Source of the DNA: a bacterium
GTDB taxonomy: Bacteria; Elusimicrobiota; Elusimicrobia; Elusimicrobiales; UBA9959
DNA length: 29,684 nt
Assembly: GCA_021812825.1 (NCBI GenBank)
Contig: JAKAMO010000023.1
Coordinates: 1 to 29,684 of the forward strand
Direction of reading: 5' to 3'
Position 1 is the stretch's first letter, and the number at the start of each line of letters is the position of its first letter. The notes under the pieces are model-generated. The model was not told where the DNA came from. It saw nothing but the letters and a program-made list of their open reading frames with translations, and made no database searches. A program made the position numbers and the translations under genes. Below, piece after piece: positions 1 through 6,615 of the stretch.

Positions 1-927
1 CTGTACGCGCCCCCCGGCGTCCACCACGACTATCCCGTCGCCAACGGACCTGAGTATGATGCGCCTGAAATCCTCCGAGCGCCGCAGCGACTCCTCCGCT
101 TCCTTCTGGCCGGTGATATCGTCCAGGCACAGCAGAAGGCGCTTCTTGCCGCCGCTGCGTATCATCGCGGTGGAGACCAGGTATACCATGCGGCGGCCGT
201 CCAGGCCGGTCAGCTCCGCCTGGACGCGGGAAACCCCGCGGCCGGTGCGCACGGTGGCCGCGGCCATGCGCCGCAGGTCGCATTCCGGGCAGTGTTTGCC
301 GCGACCGCAGCGGCCGGACTCCGAATTGAAGCACTTGAGGGCCTCGCCTATGAACCTGGACCCCTCCGGCCCCGAATTGGTCCTCAGGATGTTCAGCCCC
401 TCGTCCAGCAGCGTGAGGCTCACGGGAGTGTTCTCGAAGATGGCCTTCAGCTCCGCGGTACGCTCCTCCGCCAGCTCTTCCACCCTGGCGCGGTACTCGC
501 GCAGCTCGTTCATCGCCTCCGTCTTCTCGGTGATATCGTGGGCGATGCCCTCCACCATATAGCAGCGGCGCGCCTTGTCCCAGACCGGCACCTCCAGCAC
601 CTCCAGCCACCGCGGCTTTCCGTCCTTGTGGAAGATCTCCAGCCGGTACGGAGGCTGGTGGCGGCCCTTCAGGCTCTGAACGGTGTGGCGCACCACCTCT
701 TTATTGACCGGGTTGTCGGTCAGGTAGCGGGTATAGTGCTTGAGGAAGTTCTCCTGGGTGTAGCCCAGGACGCTGCGGATGGAGGGGCTGACGTAGGTAA
801 AGACCCCGTCGGGACCGTGCTGGTAGAAGAAATACTCGGTCTTGAGGCCTTCCACGAGGCGGCGGTACCTCTTCCCGGGCTCCATGAGCCCGGGGTCCGT
901 ACTCTCCGCTTCTTTATTCCTCTTCAC
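1..927 (-). CDS. Multi-PAS signalling protein, 3' part missing (probable sensor kinase)
   Basis: The 309 visible residues are the N-terminal part; the gene runs off the left edge of the window. No signal peptide or membrane helix is seen, so it is probably a cytoplasmic sensor. PAS domain 1 spans about residues 25-133 and ends in a typical 'DITEKTEAM' exit, followed by a charged helical linker. PAS domain 2 spans about 158-275 and ends in 'LDDITGQKEAEE'. A third PAS begins near 285. PAS 2 contains four cysteines, C199-x7-C207-x5-C213-x2-C216, which could bind a metal or act as a redox switch. The output domain is outside the window; a histidine kinase is the commonest partner of such PAS arrays, but a diguanylate cyclase cannot be excluded. 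I chose the GTG at 927, which has a GGGGGCGG Shine-Dalgarno; the ATG at 885 is the alternative. A TGC-GATAAT promoter-like element lies upstream near 970. Confidence 0.8.
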   Translation of the reverse strand, partial: MKRNKEAESTDPGLMEPGKRYRRLVEGLKTEYFFYQHGPDGVFTYVSPSIRSVLGYTQENFLKHYTRYLTDNPVNKEVVRHTVQSLKGRHQPPYRLEIFHKDGKPRWLEVLEVPVWDKARRCYMVEGIAHDITEKTEAMNELREYRARVEELAEERTAELKAIFENTPVSLTLLDEGLNILRTNSGPEGSRFIGEALKCFNSESGRCGRGKHCPECDLRRMAAATVRTGRGVSRVQAELTGLDGRRMVYLVSTAMIRSGGKKRLLLCLDDITGQKEAEESLRRSEDFRRIILRSVGDGIVVVDAGGRVQ

Positions 928-979
928 GACCGCCCCCTGCCGCCGCCATCTAGCCCCTTAGCCTTACCGCAATTATCGC

Positions 980-1004
980 AAAAAAAACCCCGCTGAGGAA
1001 GCGG
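980..1004 (-). terminator. Rho-independent terminator of htpX
   Basis: Read on the minus strand this is a CCGCT/AGCGG stem followed by GG and eight T residues. It begins a few bases after the htpX stop codon. Confidence 0.75.
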
Positions 1005-1010
1005 TAACGC

Positions 1011-1898
1011 CTATATCCCCGCCTTGAGGCGCTCTATCCTCTCCTCGAGCGGCGGATGAGTGGCGAAAAGCGAGAACCGGCGCCCGCCTGAGATCTTCAG
1101 CGTGGCCAGCGACTGCTTGCGGGTGAGGTCCGCGTACTCTATGTTGCGCCGCAGCGCTTCCAGCGCGCCTATCATCTTCTCCCTGCCCGCCAGGCTGGCG
1201 CCGCCGGAGTCGGCGCGGTACTCGCGCCAGCGCGAGAAGGCGGCCACGGCTATCATTCCCAGGAAGCTCAGCACTATCTCCAGCAGGAAGATCACGAGAT
1301 AGCTGGGCGCGGCCGAGCTGTCCTCGTCGCGGCCGCGGTTGGCCAGGAAGAAAGCTATCACGCGCGCCAGGAACATCACCAGCGCGTTTATGACGCCCTG
1401 CAGCAGCGTCATCGTAACCATGTCGCCGTTGGCTATATGGGAGATCTCGTGTCCCAGCACGCCCTCCACCTGGTAGCGGTCCAGCCTCTCCAGCAGGCCG
1501 GCGCTTACCGCCACCAGGGCCCTGCTTTTAGTGGGGCCGGTGGCGAAGGCGTTTATCTCGGGACTGGGATAGATGCCCACCTCGGGCATGGCCGGAAGGC
1601 CGGCAGCCGAGGCGAGGCGGTGCACGGTGCTGACCAGCTCGGAGAGGGCGGGTTCGGTGGTCGCCGGGTCTATGACCTGCACGCCCATCATCCACTTGGC
1701 CATCACCCTGGAAAGCCCCAGCGAGATGAACGCTCCGCCCATGCCCCAGACCAGGCAGAAAACCAGGAGCGCGTGGTAGTCTATGCCGCGGGCCGAGAAA
1801 TAATAACGGACGCCCAGCAGGTTCAGAGTGATGGAAAGGGTAAGGATTATCAGCAGGTTGACCGCGAGGAACATCGCTACTCGCTTAGCTATAGCCAT
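1011..1898 (-). CDS. htpX: Membrane zinc metalloprotease HtpX (M48B)
   Basis: This 295-residue inner-membrane protease belongs to the HtpX family, which degrades misfolded or unassembled membrane proteins under envelope stress. The zinc motif HEISH is at residues 150-154, and the third ligand is probably E226 in 'WREYRAD'. Hydrophobic segments at about 7-29, 41-62, 158-182 and 200-222 fit the family topology, and the C-terminal 'FATHPPLEERIERL' is typical. The length is normal for HtpX. The ATG at 1898 is preceded by GGGAGG at a good distance. The gene has its own terminator, and another terminator separates it from the upstream small genes, so it is probably transcribed alone; TGATAAGAT near 1945 is a possible -10 region. 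Confidence 0.95.
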   Translation of the reverse strand: MAIAKRVAMFLAVNLLIILTLSITLNLLGVRYYFSARGIDYHALLVFCLVWGMGGAFISLGLSRVMAKWMMGVQVIDPATTEPALSELVSTVHRLASAAGLPAMPEVGIYPSPEINAFATGPTKSRALVAVSAGLLERLDRYQVEGVLGHEISHIANGDMVTMTLLQGVINALVMFLARVIAFFLANRGRDEDSSAAPSYLVIFLLEIVLSFLGMIAVAAFSRWREYRADSGGASLAGREKMIGALEALRRNIEYADLTRKQSLATLKISGGRRFSLFATHPPLEERIERLKAGI

Positions 1899-1987
1899 AA
1901 CAGCCTCCCGCCCCGCTCTTAGGCAGGGCTCCGCCCCTATATCTTATCAAATATACGGCGCCGGCCCCGGCGGCGGCCGCCGCGCGC

Positions 1988-2017
1988 AAAAAAAGGCGCC
2001 TCCCGAAAGGAGTCGCC
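1988..2017 (-). terminator. Rho-independent terminator of the small-ORF operon
   Basis: On the minus strand it reads as a nine-position stem (GGCGACTCC with GGAGGCGCC, one mismatch), a short TTTCG loop and seven T residues. It lies 24 bases after the last small ORF and separates that operon from htpX. Confidence 0.8.
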
Positions 2018-2040
2018 CCATGCGGCAGGAAACCGGCGTC

Positions 2041-2277
2041 TCAGAAAGGGAGCGTGTCCACCCCCTGCCGCAGCGGCCTGTAGCCGTGCATCTCCCCGGC
2101 CGCGTCCACGGCGACCTCGTATGACCTGGACAGCCCGGCCCCGCCGGGGACGGCCTCGGTGACGCGCACGGTCACGAAGTATAGCTCCCCGTCGCCGCGC
2201 ACCCCGAGCACCTCCGGCGCGGAGAAGCCGGTGTTCCCGGACAGTCCTTTTCTGGCCGCCTCGGCTATCCCGGTCAC
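2041..2277 (-). CDS. Small protein of unknown function (78 aa)
   Basis: This 78-residue reading frame starts at a GTG that overlaps the TGA of the upstream gene (GTGA), with the Shine-Dalgarno AAGGGGAGGAG inside the end of that gene, a clear case of translational coupling. The protein has no signal peptide. Its middle alternates hydrophobic and charged residues ('GELYFVTVRVTEAV', then 'SYEVAVDAAGEMHGYRPLR'), suggesting a small beta-sheet domain that ends in a turn. The general shape is faintly like GvpO of gas vesicles, but no other gas-vesicle gene is present and I do not assign that function. It is followed directly by a terminator, so it is the last gene of the small-ORF operon. A longer open frame to 2553 exists but would overlap the upstream gene entirely. 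Confidence 0.65.
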   Translation of the reverse strand: MTGIAEAARKGLSGNTGFSAPEVLGVRGDGELYFVTVRVTEAVPGGAGLSRSYEVAVDAAGEMHGYRPLRQGVDTLPF

Positions 2278-2519
2278 TCCTCCTCCCCTTTGCGCTGTCC
2301 CTTGAGGGCCAGTGTCTCCCGCTCCAGCTCCCGCCAGACCCGGCGCCAGCTGCCGCCGCCGGAGAATATCCTCCGGCCGCAGCGGAACTCGTGGGTACGG
2401 CCGTCGCTGCAGAGCATCACCAGCAGCGAGGAATGCTCGTCCACCACGGAGCATTCGATACCCCTGCAGGAATAGAAATCTATGATCTTCCTCGCTACTT
2501 CCGTGCCCTCGCGCAGCAT
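2274..2519 (-). CDS. Small protein of unknown function (81 aa)
   Basis: This 81-residue protein starts at an ATG preceded by an excellent Shine-Dalgarno (GGAGGAGGGAAC), which is the main reason to believe the gene. It has no signal peptide. The first half, 'VARKIIDFYSCRGIECSVVDE', looks like an alpha-beta unit, the centre contains two more cysteines ('VMLCSDGR', 'EFRCGRR'), and the C-terminal third is strongly charged and probably helical. It lies 18 bases after the 45-residue ORF and overlaps the start of the 78-residue gene by four bases, so the three probably form one transcript. I recognise no family. The four cysteines could bind metal, but their spacing matches no standard zinc motif. 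Confidence 0.65.
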   Translation of the reverse strand: MLREGTEVARKIIDFYSCRGIECSVVDEHSSLLVMLCSDGRTHEFRCGRRIFSGGGSWRRVWRELERETLALKGQRKGEEE

Positions 2520-2537
2520 GTTCCCTCCTCCGCCCGT

Positions 2538-2675
2538 TCAGCAGGCGCGGCACAGCAGCAGATTGCAGACGGACAGCATCCTCTCGGCCCTGAGAAAATA
2601 GAATTCGCGGCGCAGGCGCTGGAATCTCTTTTTCCCGGCCCCGCGGGCACGTCGTTTTGGTCTTGGATCTCTCAT
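2538..2675 (-). CDS. Very small basic protein, putative (45 aa)
   Basis: This is a possible first gene of the small-ORF operon. The 45-residue product is highly basic in its first half (a run of Arg/Lys between residues 5 and 24) and ends in a hydrophobic, cysteine-containing tail (C37, C42 and C45 in 'VCNLLLCRAC'). A GGGGGGCAAG sequence upstream of the ATG may serve as a weak ribosome binding site. It sits between a large inverted repeat upstream and the well-supported 81-residue gene downstream. Its composition could suit a nucleic-acid-binding peptide, but there is no homology evidence and it may be part of a leader region instead. Confidence 0.35.
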   Translation of the reverse strand: MRDPRPKRRARGAGKKRFQRLRREFYFLRAERMLSVCNLLLCRAC

Positions 2676-2686
2676 CTTGCCCCCCG

Positions 2687-2764
2687 GCAGCCTGCTGGAC
2701 GGCCCTCCTCCACTGCGCTCCGCCGCCCGTATTTCCCGACGGCGGGGGCCATCCAGCAGGCTGC
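2687..2764. repeat. Long inverted repeat / structured RNA element
   Basis: Two arms at 2687-2705 and 2746-2764 pair over 19 positions. On the minus strand the single non-identical position becomes a G-U wobble, so the RNA stem is uninterrupted only on that strand. The 40-base loop contains a second nested stem (CCGCCG/CGGCGG). No T-run follows, so it is not an ordinary terminator. It lies between the response regulator gene and the three small ORFs, where it could be a leader structure, a processed small RNA or a remnant of a REP/MITE-type repeat. The remaining bases up to 2875 show nothing further. Confidence 0.7.
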
Positions 2765-2875
2765 GCGACTAACCCTACCCCTGAGAAAAATATACGAACT
2801 AACGGAGCGGCCGGTGAATCCCCGGAACGGGCTATTCTCCGCTGGAAAATACGGCTATTCGGAAAAGGCTAACCC

Positions 2876-3511
2876 TCAGAGGATGGCTATCTTCTCCCTG
2901 ATGGCGAAGCGGACCAGGTCGGTCTGCTTGTGTATGTCCAGCTTGCGGGCGATGTTGTTGCGGTGGGCGTGCACCGTGTTGGCCGATATCTTAAGCTTCC
3001 TGGAGATCTCCTTGTCGGCAAGACCCTCGGCTATCAGCTGCACGATCTCGCGCTCCTTGGGAGTGAGCCGGGAGGCGTCGCCGGCTTCCCTTCCGGACTT
3101 GCCGCCAGGCTCCTGCGTCGCGCTGACGCTGAAATAGGTGCCGCCCCTGCTGACGGCCCTGATGGCCTTCACCAGGTCTTCGGAGGTATTCTCCTTCAGC
3201 ACATAGCCGCGCACTCCGGCCTCCATGGCCCTGCGCACCAGGCCGGGGTCGTTATGCATGGTCAGCAGAATGACCTTGGCCTTCTTGTCCTCGCGCAACA
3301 GGCGGGAGGCGGCCTCCAGGCCGTTGAGCCTGGGCATGGCCGCGTCCAGCACGTAGACGTCGGCCGGTTTCTTCTTCGCCAGCTCCAGCGCCTCTTTGCC
3401 GTCGGAAGCCTCGCCGCGTATCACTATGTCGCGGCCCATTTTCTCCAGCAGGGCCCTTATCCCCTCGCGCACTATGGCATGGTCGTCAGCGATTATCAAG
3501 TTGATCGGCAT
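2876..3511 (-). CDS. NarL/FixJ-family response regulator
   Basis: This 211-residue protein is a two-domain DNA-binding response regulator. The receiver domain (about 4-120) shows the acidic pair D9/D10, phospho-acceptor D56 in 'VLDAAMP', T84 and the conserved K106 in 'YVLKENTS'. A LuxR-type helix-turn-helix follows at about 148-205, with the signature 'LTPKEREIVQLIAEG' and the recognition-helix segment 'SANTVHAHRNNIARKL'. The start ATG has a GGGGGG ribosome binding site located inside the end of the upstream kinase gene, with which it overlaps by 26 bases, so the two are co-translated. The partner kinase phosphorylates it; the target genes are not evident from this window. Confidence 0.93.
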   Translation of the reverse strand: MPINLIIADDHAIVREGIRALLEKMGRDIVIRGEASDGKEALELAKKKPADVYVLDAAMPRLNGLEAASRLLREDKKAKVILLTMHNDPGLVRRAMEAGVRGYVLKENTSEDLVKAIRAVSRGGTYFSVSATQEPGGKSGREAGDASRLTPKEREIVQLIAEGLADKEISRKLKISANTVHAHRNNIARKLDIHKQTDLVRFAIREKIAIL

Positions 3512-4706
3512 TGTCCCCCCCGTTAGAGCCCGGCCTGGCCGGCAGGGTCCCCCTTACGCTGGTGCCGAACCCCGGTGCGGACCTGATAACGACCTCCCCG
3601 CACATGGATTCGGCCTCTTCGCGCATTATCTTCAGGCCCAGGCACGAGCCCGCGGCCGCGCAGACCGTATCCGGGTCGAAGCCCCGGCCGTCGTCGCTTA
3701 CCGAGAACATCACGCTGCTGCCCGAGCCGATAAGACGTATCTTTATGGTGCGCGGCGAGGCGTGCTTTATCGCGTTGCCGGCCGCCTCCTGCACCATGCG
3801 GTAGACCATGACCTTGACCAGGTCTTCTATGCGGGACTCGTCCTTTATCCTGGCGAAGCATTCCACCTTCGCGCCGCTGCAGGCCTCCAGCCTGCGGGAC
3901 AGCTCGGCCACGGCCCCGGCCAGGCCCAGCATCCCCAGGGAGGGAGGCCGTATATCCCCGGCTATCCTTCTTACCGCGGAAGCCAGCTCGCCCAGCGCGC
4001 CGCCGGCCTCCTTCAGCTTGCCAAGGACTACCGGGCTTCCACCCTTCAGCTCCTCGCCGGCCAGGAAGATCGCCGTTTTGGTCCTCATTATCAGCGAGCC
4101 CAGCTCGTCGTGCAGGAAGTTCGCTATCTTCCGCTTCTCTTCTTCGCGGGCCCGTATGACCTGGCGCGACGCCCGCCTGAGCCTGGCGGCCGCCTGCCGG
4201 TACTGGCTGACGTCCCTGGCTATACCCAGCGTCCCTATCAGCGCCCCGTCCTCCCCGAGTATCGGTGTACGCACTATCTCGGTCCACCTGGAGCGCCCGT
4301 TCGGCCCCTCGGACGAGAAAACGGAACGCGCGGGTTTGAAGGTGGCGGCCACCTTCCCCTCCTGCTCGGCATGCCTGCCGGCGAAGTCCTCGGGCCAGAC
4401 GTCCCAGTCCGTCCTGCCTATGAGCCGCTTCTGCGGCACCCCGCAGGCCTCGGCGAAACGGCGGCTGGCGGCGACGAATCTCCCCGAGGAGTCCTTGACC
4501 CAGGCCACTTCCGGTATATTGTCGAACAGCGCTTTCTGGCGCACTTTCAGGCCGAGACGAGTAGCGGCCGCAGCGCCCGCCAGGGCTCCGCGGCTGAAAA
4601 GGGAATACTGCGCGCTTTCCGGGCGTGCAGTACTCCCTACGGTACCAGTCTTGGCTCTTCCGACGTCCGCCAGGTCCGCGGACGCGCGTCTTAGCAGCCT
4701 CCCCAT
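3486..4706 (-). CDS. NarX/DegS-type sensor histidine kinase with PAS domain
   Basis: The 406-residue kinase pairs with the downstream response regulator. It has no membrane segment and is probably cytoplasmic. A PAS sensor domain lies at about 53-168 ('IARDVSQYRQA' at its end). It is followed by a HisKA_3 dimerisation domain with the phospho-accepting H199 in 'FLHDELGS', and a HATPase_c domain with N311 in 'VQEAAGNAIKHA' and 'DDGRGFD' near 339. I place the start at the ATG at 4706, which has a strong GGTGGGGGTAAGG site and lies just downstream of a good promoter. The open frame continues upstream to 4802, but that extension would start before the promoter and overlap the divergent gene. The PAS ligand is unknown. 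Confidence 0.92.
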   Translation of the reverse strand: MGRLLRRASADLADVGRAKTGTVGSTARPESAQYSLFSRGALAGAAAATRLGLKVRQKALFDNIPEVAWVKDSSGRFVAASRRFAEACGVPQKRLIGRTDWDVWPEDFAGRHAEQEGKVAATFKPARSVFSSEGPNGRSRWTEIVRTPILGEDGALIGTLGIARDVSQYRQAAARLRRASRQVIRAREEEKRKIANFLHDELGSLIMRTKTAIFLAGEELKGGSPVVLGKLKEAGGALGELASAVRRIAGDIRPPSLGMLGLAGAVAELSRRLEACSGAKVECFARIKDESRIEDLVKVMVYRMVQEAAGNAIKHASPRTIKIRLIGSGSSVMFSVSDDGRGFDPDTVCAAAGSCLGLKIMREEAESMCGEVVIRSAPGFGTSVRGTLPARPGSNGGDNADQLDNR

Positions 4707-4724
4707 AACCTTACCCCCACCATT

Positions 4725-4753
4725 AATGTAGCAGAAAAAACGGCTAAAGTCAA
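4725..4753 (-). promoter_or_regulatory. Sigma-70-type promoter of the two-component operon
   Basis: TTGACT, a 17-base spacer and TACATT read on the minus strand, about 20 bases before the kinase start codon. This matches the bacterial housekeeping consensus well and supports the chosen start. Confidence 0.75.
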
Positions 4754-4773
4754 ATAATTCCAAAAACCACAAA

Positions 4774-4802
4774 TTCCACAAACAGAGAAAAAATGCTAGC
4801 AT
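4774..4802 (+). promoter_or_regulatory. Candidate promoter of the isoaspartyl methyltransferase gene
   Basis: An extended -10 element TGCTAGCAT ends at 4802, with a weak TTCCAC 17 bases upstream in an A-rich stretch. The same TGCTAGCATGC string precedes the M28 peptidase gene at 8489. It is back to back with the promoter of the divergent kinase operon. Confidence 0.5.
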
Positions 4803-4819
4803 GCTCGGGGGGTATCGAT

Positions 4820-5569
4820 ATGCTGCACAGAATGGTTTACGCTACGCTCACGGCAGCGGTGGTGCTGGCCGTCTTCTTTTTTCCATACCTCAACGGGGAC
4901 CGGGGAGGGAACATGAACGGAGTCGGAGGTAATCTCTACGGCGCGCGGCAGGCGATGGTGACGGAGCAGATCAAGGCGCGCGGGATCTCGGACCCGCGCG
5001 TGCTCAGGGCCATGCTGGAGGTGCCGCGGCACGAGTTCGTTCCCGCCGACCTGGCGGACGAGGCTTATGCCGACAAACCGCTGGCTATTGGCCTGGGCCA
5101 GACCATCAGCCAGCCCTATATCGTCGCGTACATGACGGAAAAGCTGGAGCTGGCGCCGGGAGACAAGGTGCTGGAGATAGGCACCGGCTCAGGCTACCAG
5201 GCGGCCGTGCTGGCCTCGCTGGGGGCGGAAGTCTATTCAGTAGAGATCATCTGCGCTCTGGAAAAGCAGGCTAGCGAGCGGCTGGCAAGGATGGGTTACA
5301 CCTGGGTCAGGACGCGCTGCGCCGACGGCTGGAAGGGCTGGCCGGAAAAAGCGCCTTTCAAAGGCATAATACTGACCGCCGCCCCGGACCGGATACCTGC
5401 CGCGCTGACGGACCAGTTGGCCGAAGGCGGCAGGCTGATAGCGCCGGTAGGCGGCAGGCTTGGGCAGGACCTGGTGCTGGTCAGGAAGGAAAAGGGAAAA
5501 CTGAAGGAAGAGACGCTGCTCGCCGTGGCCTTCGTGAGGATGACCGGCGGCGAGCGGCAGGAACGCTAG
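4820..5569 (+). CDS. pcm: Protein-L-isoaspartate O-methyltransferase with N-terminal membrane anchor
   Basis: This enzyme uses S-adenosylmethionine to methylate abnormal L-isoaspartyl residues and so starts the repair of damaged proteins. The 249-residue product has the family signature 'GQTISQPYIVAYM' (about 93-105), the SAM-binding motif I 'VLEIGTGSGYQAAVL' (about 117-131) and the later 'GGRLIAPVG' strand. Unlike the usual cytosolic enzyme it carries a hydrophobic segment at about residues 4-23 that looks like a signal anchor, so it may act at the membrane or in the periplasm. I chose the ATG at 4820 because GGGGGG lies just upstream; an in-frame ATG at 4793 is possible but falls inside the promoter. 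The stop is four bases from the end of the convergent thioesterase gene. Confidence 0.92.
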   Translation: MLHRMVYATLTAAVVLAVFFFPYLNGDRGGNMNGVGGNLYGARQAMVTEQIKARGISDPRVLRAMLEVPRHEFVPADLADEAYADKPLAIGLGQTISQPYIVAYMTEKLELAPGDKVLEIGTGSGYQAAVLASLGAEVYSVEIICALEKQASERLARMGYTWVRTRCADGWKGWPEKAPFKGIILTAAPDRIPAALTDQLAEGGRLIAPVGGRLGQDLVLVRKEKGKLKEETLLAVAFVRMTGGERQER

Positions 5570-5573
5570 ACCT

Positions 5574-5996
5574 TCAGGCCGGTGTCCACTCCGAAAAGTC
5601 TTTCGTCACCTGGTCCGGGATGCGCGAGGGCCTGCCGGTCCTGTAGTTGATCCAGACCCAGACGGTGAGGCCGGCGCAGACCTTTTTGCCGTCGGAAAGC
5701 CTGAACATCTCGTAGCGGCGCTCGGACGAGACCTTTTCCGCGGTCTCCACCCAGGTGCGTATCTTCACGGTGTCGCCGGGGGGCACCGGGAGCAGGTAAT
5801 CTATCTCGTGACGGCGCACCACCCAGCCTTCGCCGGACTCCAGCATGCGCTTTATCGGCCAGCCGGCCAGGTCGGAGTGATGCGTGGCGGCCTCCATGAA
5901 CCAGTCCAGGTAGACCTGGTTGTTAACGTGGCCGAGTATGTCTATCTCCTCCGGCTTCACCTTCCTGTCGTATTCCAGGACCTTGGATATGGGCAT
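5574..5996 (-). CDS. Hotdog-fold acyl-CoA thioesterase (4HBT / FadM-YbgC type)
   Basis: The 140-residue protein belongs to the 4-hydroxybenzoyl-CoA thioesterase family, which hydrolyses acyl-CoA or acyl-ACP thioesters. The diagnostic N-terminal motif is 'EIDILGHVNNQVYLDWFM', with the probable catalytic aspartate D19, followed by the family helix and the strand 'RRHEIDYLLPVPPGDTVKI'. The length is normal for a single hotdog domain and there is no signal peptide. The substrate cannot be told from sequence; long-chain acyl-CoA and acyl-ACP are the common ones. It is convergent with pcm and has its own promoter directly before the start codon, without a proper Shine-Dalgarno. Confidence 0.88.
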   Translation of the reverse strand: MPISKVLEYDRKVKPEEIDILGHVNNQVYLDWFMEAATHHSDLAGWPIKRMLESGEGWVVRRHEIDYLLPVPPGDTVKIRTWVETAEKVSSERRYEMFRLSDGKKVCAGLTVWVWINYRTGRPSRIPDQVTKDFSEWTPA

Positions 5997-6002
5997 GTAC
6001 CT

Positions 6003-6031
6003 ATGTTATAAAAAAGCGCCGGGTCTATAAA
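6003..6031 (-). promoter_or_regulatory. Promoter of the thioesterase gene, probably leaderless
   Basis: TTTATA, a 17-base spacer and TAACAT read on the minus strand. The hexamer ends exactly six bases before the ATG, so transcription should begin at or next to the start codon. Confidence 0.55.
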
Positions 6032-6471
6032 GCGGCCTTAGGGCCGCGCACCGATACGCGCACTACCCCGGGAACGGCGTTGAGCGCGTCCAGTTCCCCG
6101 GCCCGCACCCAGCCCAGCAGACGGACGGTGCGGGTCTTCCCCTTCCTGCTGACGCGCTCCCCTTTGAAGACGAAGCCGGCCGAAACTCGCAGGCGCTCTA
6201 GCAGCTCCGAGTAGTCGGACCGCCCCGGCAGGATGACCACGAATACATAGCCGCCGCGGCCTGCCTCGGCAACGGTGGAGGAGGAGCGGGAAGCCACGGA
6301 ATCCCTGAAGCGGACGGGGTTGTTGGCCTGATTCATATAGCCGTAGGAGGTCTCCACGAAGTCCTGGAAGACCGGGTCGGAATAGACCGGGGAACCGGCC
6401 AGCACGTCCGCCGCCTCCGCGCCGAACCCGCAGGTCAGGACCAGTACCGCCGCCAGTATCGCCTTCTTCAT
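6025..6471 (-). CDS. Small secreted protein of unknown function
   Basis: The product has 148 residues and begins with a clear Sec signal peptide ending near 'FGAEA-A' (about residue 20). The mature protein contains a Ser/Arg-rich stretch and then a compact domain with 'GGYVFVVILPGRSDYSELL' and a C-terminal 'LNAVPGVVRVSVRGPK'. That arrangement resembles small ferredoxin-like folds such as ACT domains or protease propeptides, but no family is certain. The ATG at 6471 is chosen because GAGGGAG lies just upstream and a good promoter lies at 6521-6549. The longer frame from 6522 would start inside the -10 box. It diverges from the TetR regulator, which may control it. Confidence 0.75.
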   Translation of the reverse strand: MKKAILAAVLVLTCGFGAEAADVLAGSPVYSDPVFQDFVETSYGYMNQANNPVRFRDSVASRSSSTVAEAGRGGYVFVVILPGRSDYSELLERLRVSAGFVFKGERVSRKGKTRTVRLLGWVRAGELDALNAVPGVVRVSVRGPKAAL

Positions 6472-6520
6472 CGCTCCCTCCGTTCTCCGCCGCGCGATCT
6501 CCGCTAAAACAGTGTAATAC

Positions 6521-6549
6521 ATTGTATTTCACCGCGGCCGCTTTGTCAC
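6521..6549 (-). promoter_or_regulatory. Sigma-70-type promoter of the small secreted protein gene
   Basis: GTGACA, a 17-base spacer and TACAAT on the minus strand: near-consensus boxes at optimal spacing, giving a leader of about 40 bases that contains the Shine-Dalgarno. Confidence 0.75.
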
Positions 6550-6555
6550 GGGTCC

Positions 6556-6571
6556 CCGGGCCCAGGCCCGG
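6556..6571. promoter_or_regulatory. Inverted repeat in a divergent promoter region, possible TetR operator
   Basis: CCGGGCC-CA-GGCCCGG is a perfect seven-base inverted repeat between the -35 box of the secreted-protein gene and the tetR-like gene. TetR-family proteins commonly bind such sites between divergent genes, but a GC-rich palindrome can arise by chance in this genome. Confidence 0.3.
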
Positions 6572-6603
6572 CATAGGCCTTCCGTCCCCCCGTCCCTCTA
6601 ATG

Positions 6604-6609
6604 TAGAAT
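6604..6609 (+). promoter_or_regulatory. -10 element of the TetR gene, leaderless configuration
   Basis: TAGAAT is followed by exactly six bases and the ATG; there is no Shine-Dalgarno and only a weak -35 (TTCCGT, 18 bases upstream). Confidence 0.45.
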
Positions 6610-6615
6610 TACCGC

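Noticed and set aside
2041..2277. GvpO-like gas vesicle protein
   Set aside because: The resemblance is limited to a strand pattern and no other gvp gene is present.
2041..2553. 170-codon frame covering both small genes
   Set aside because: Its first half is out of frame with the well-supported 81-aa gene; only the part from the GTG at 2277 has a ribosome site and sensible composition.
3396..4694. 432-codon open frame on the plus strand
   Set aside because: Antisense to the two-component genes, which carry all kinase and regulator motifs.
4707..4802. N-terminal extension of the sensor kinase with a hydrophobic start
   Set aside because: It lies upstream of a good promoter, overlaps the divergent promoter and lacks a ribosome binding site; ATG 4706 is better.
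6472..6522. Longer start (6522) for the small secreted protein
   Set aside because: It would place residues before the signal peptide and begin within the -10 box; ATG 6471 has a Shine-Dalgarno.
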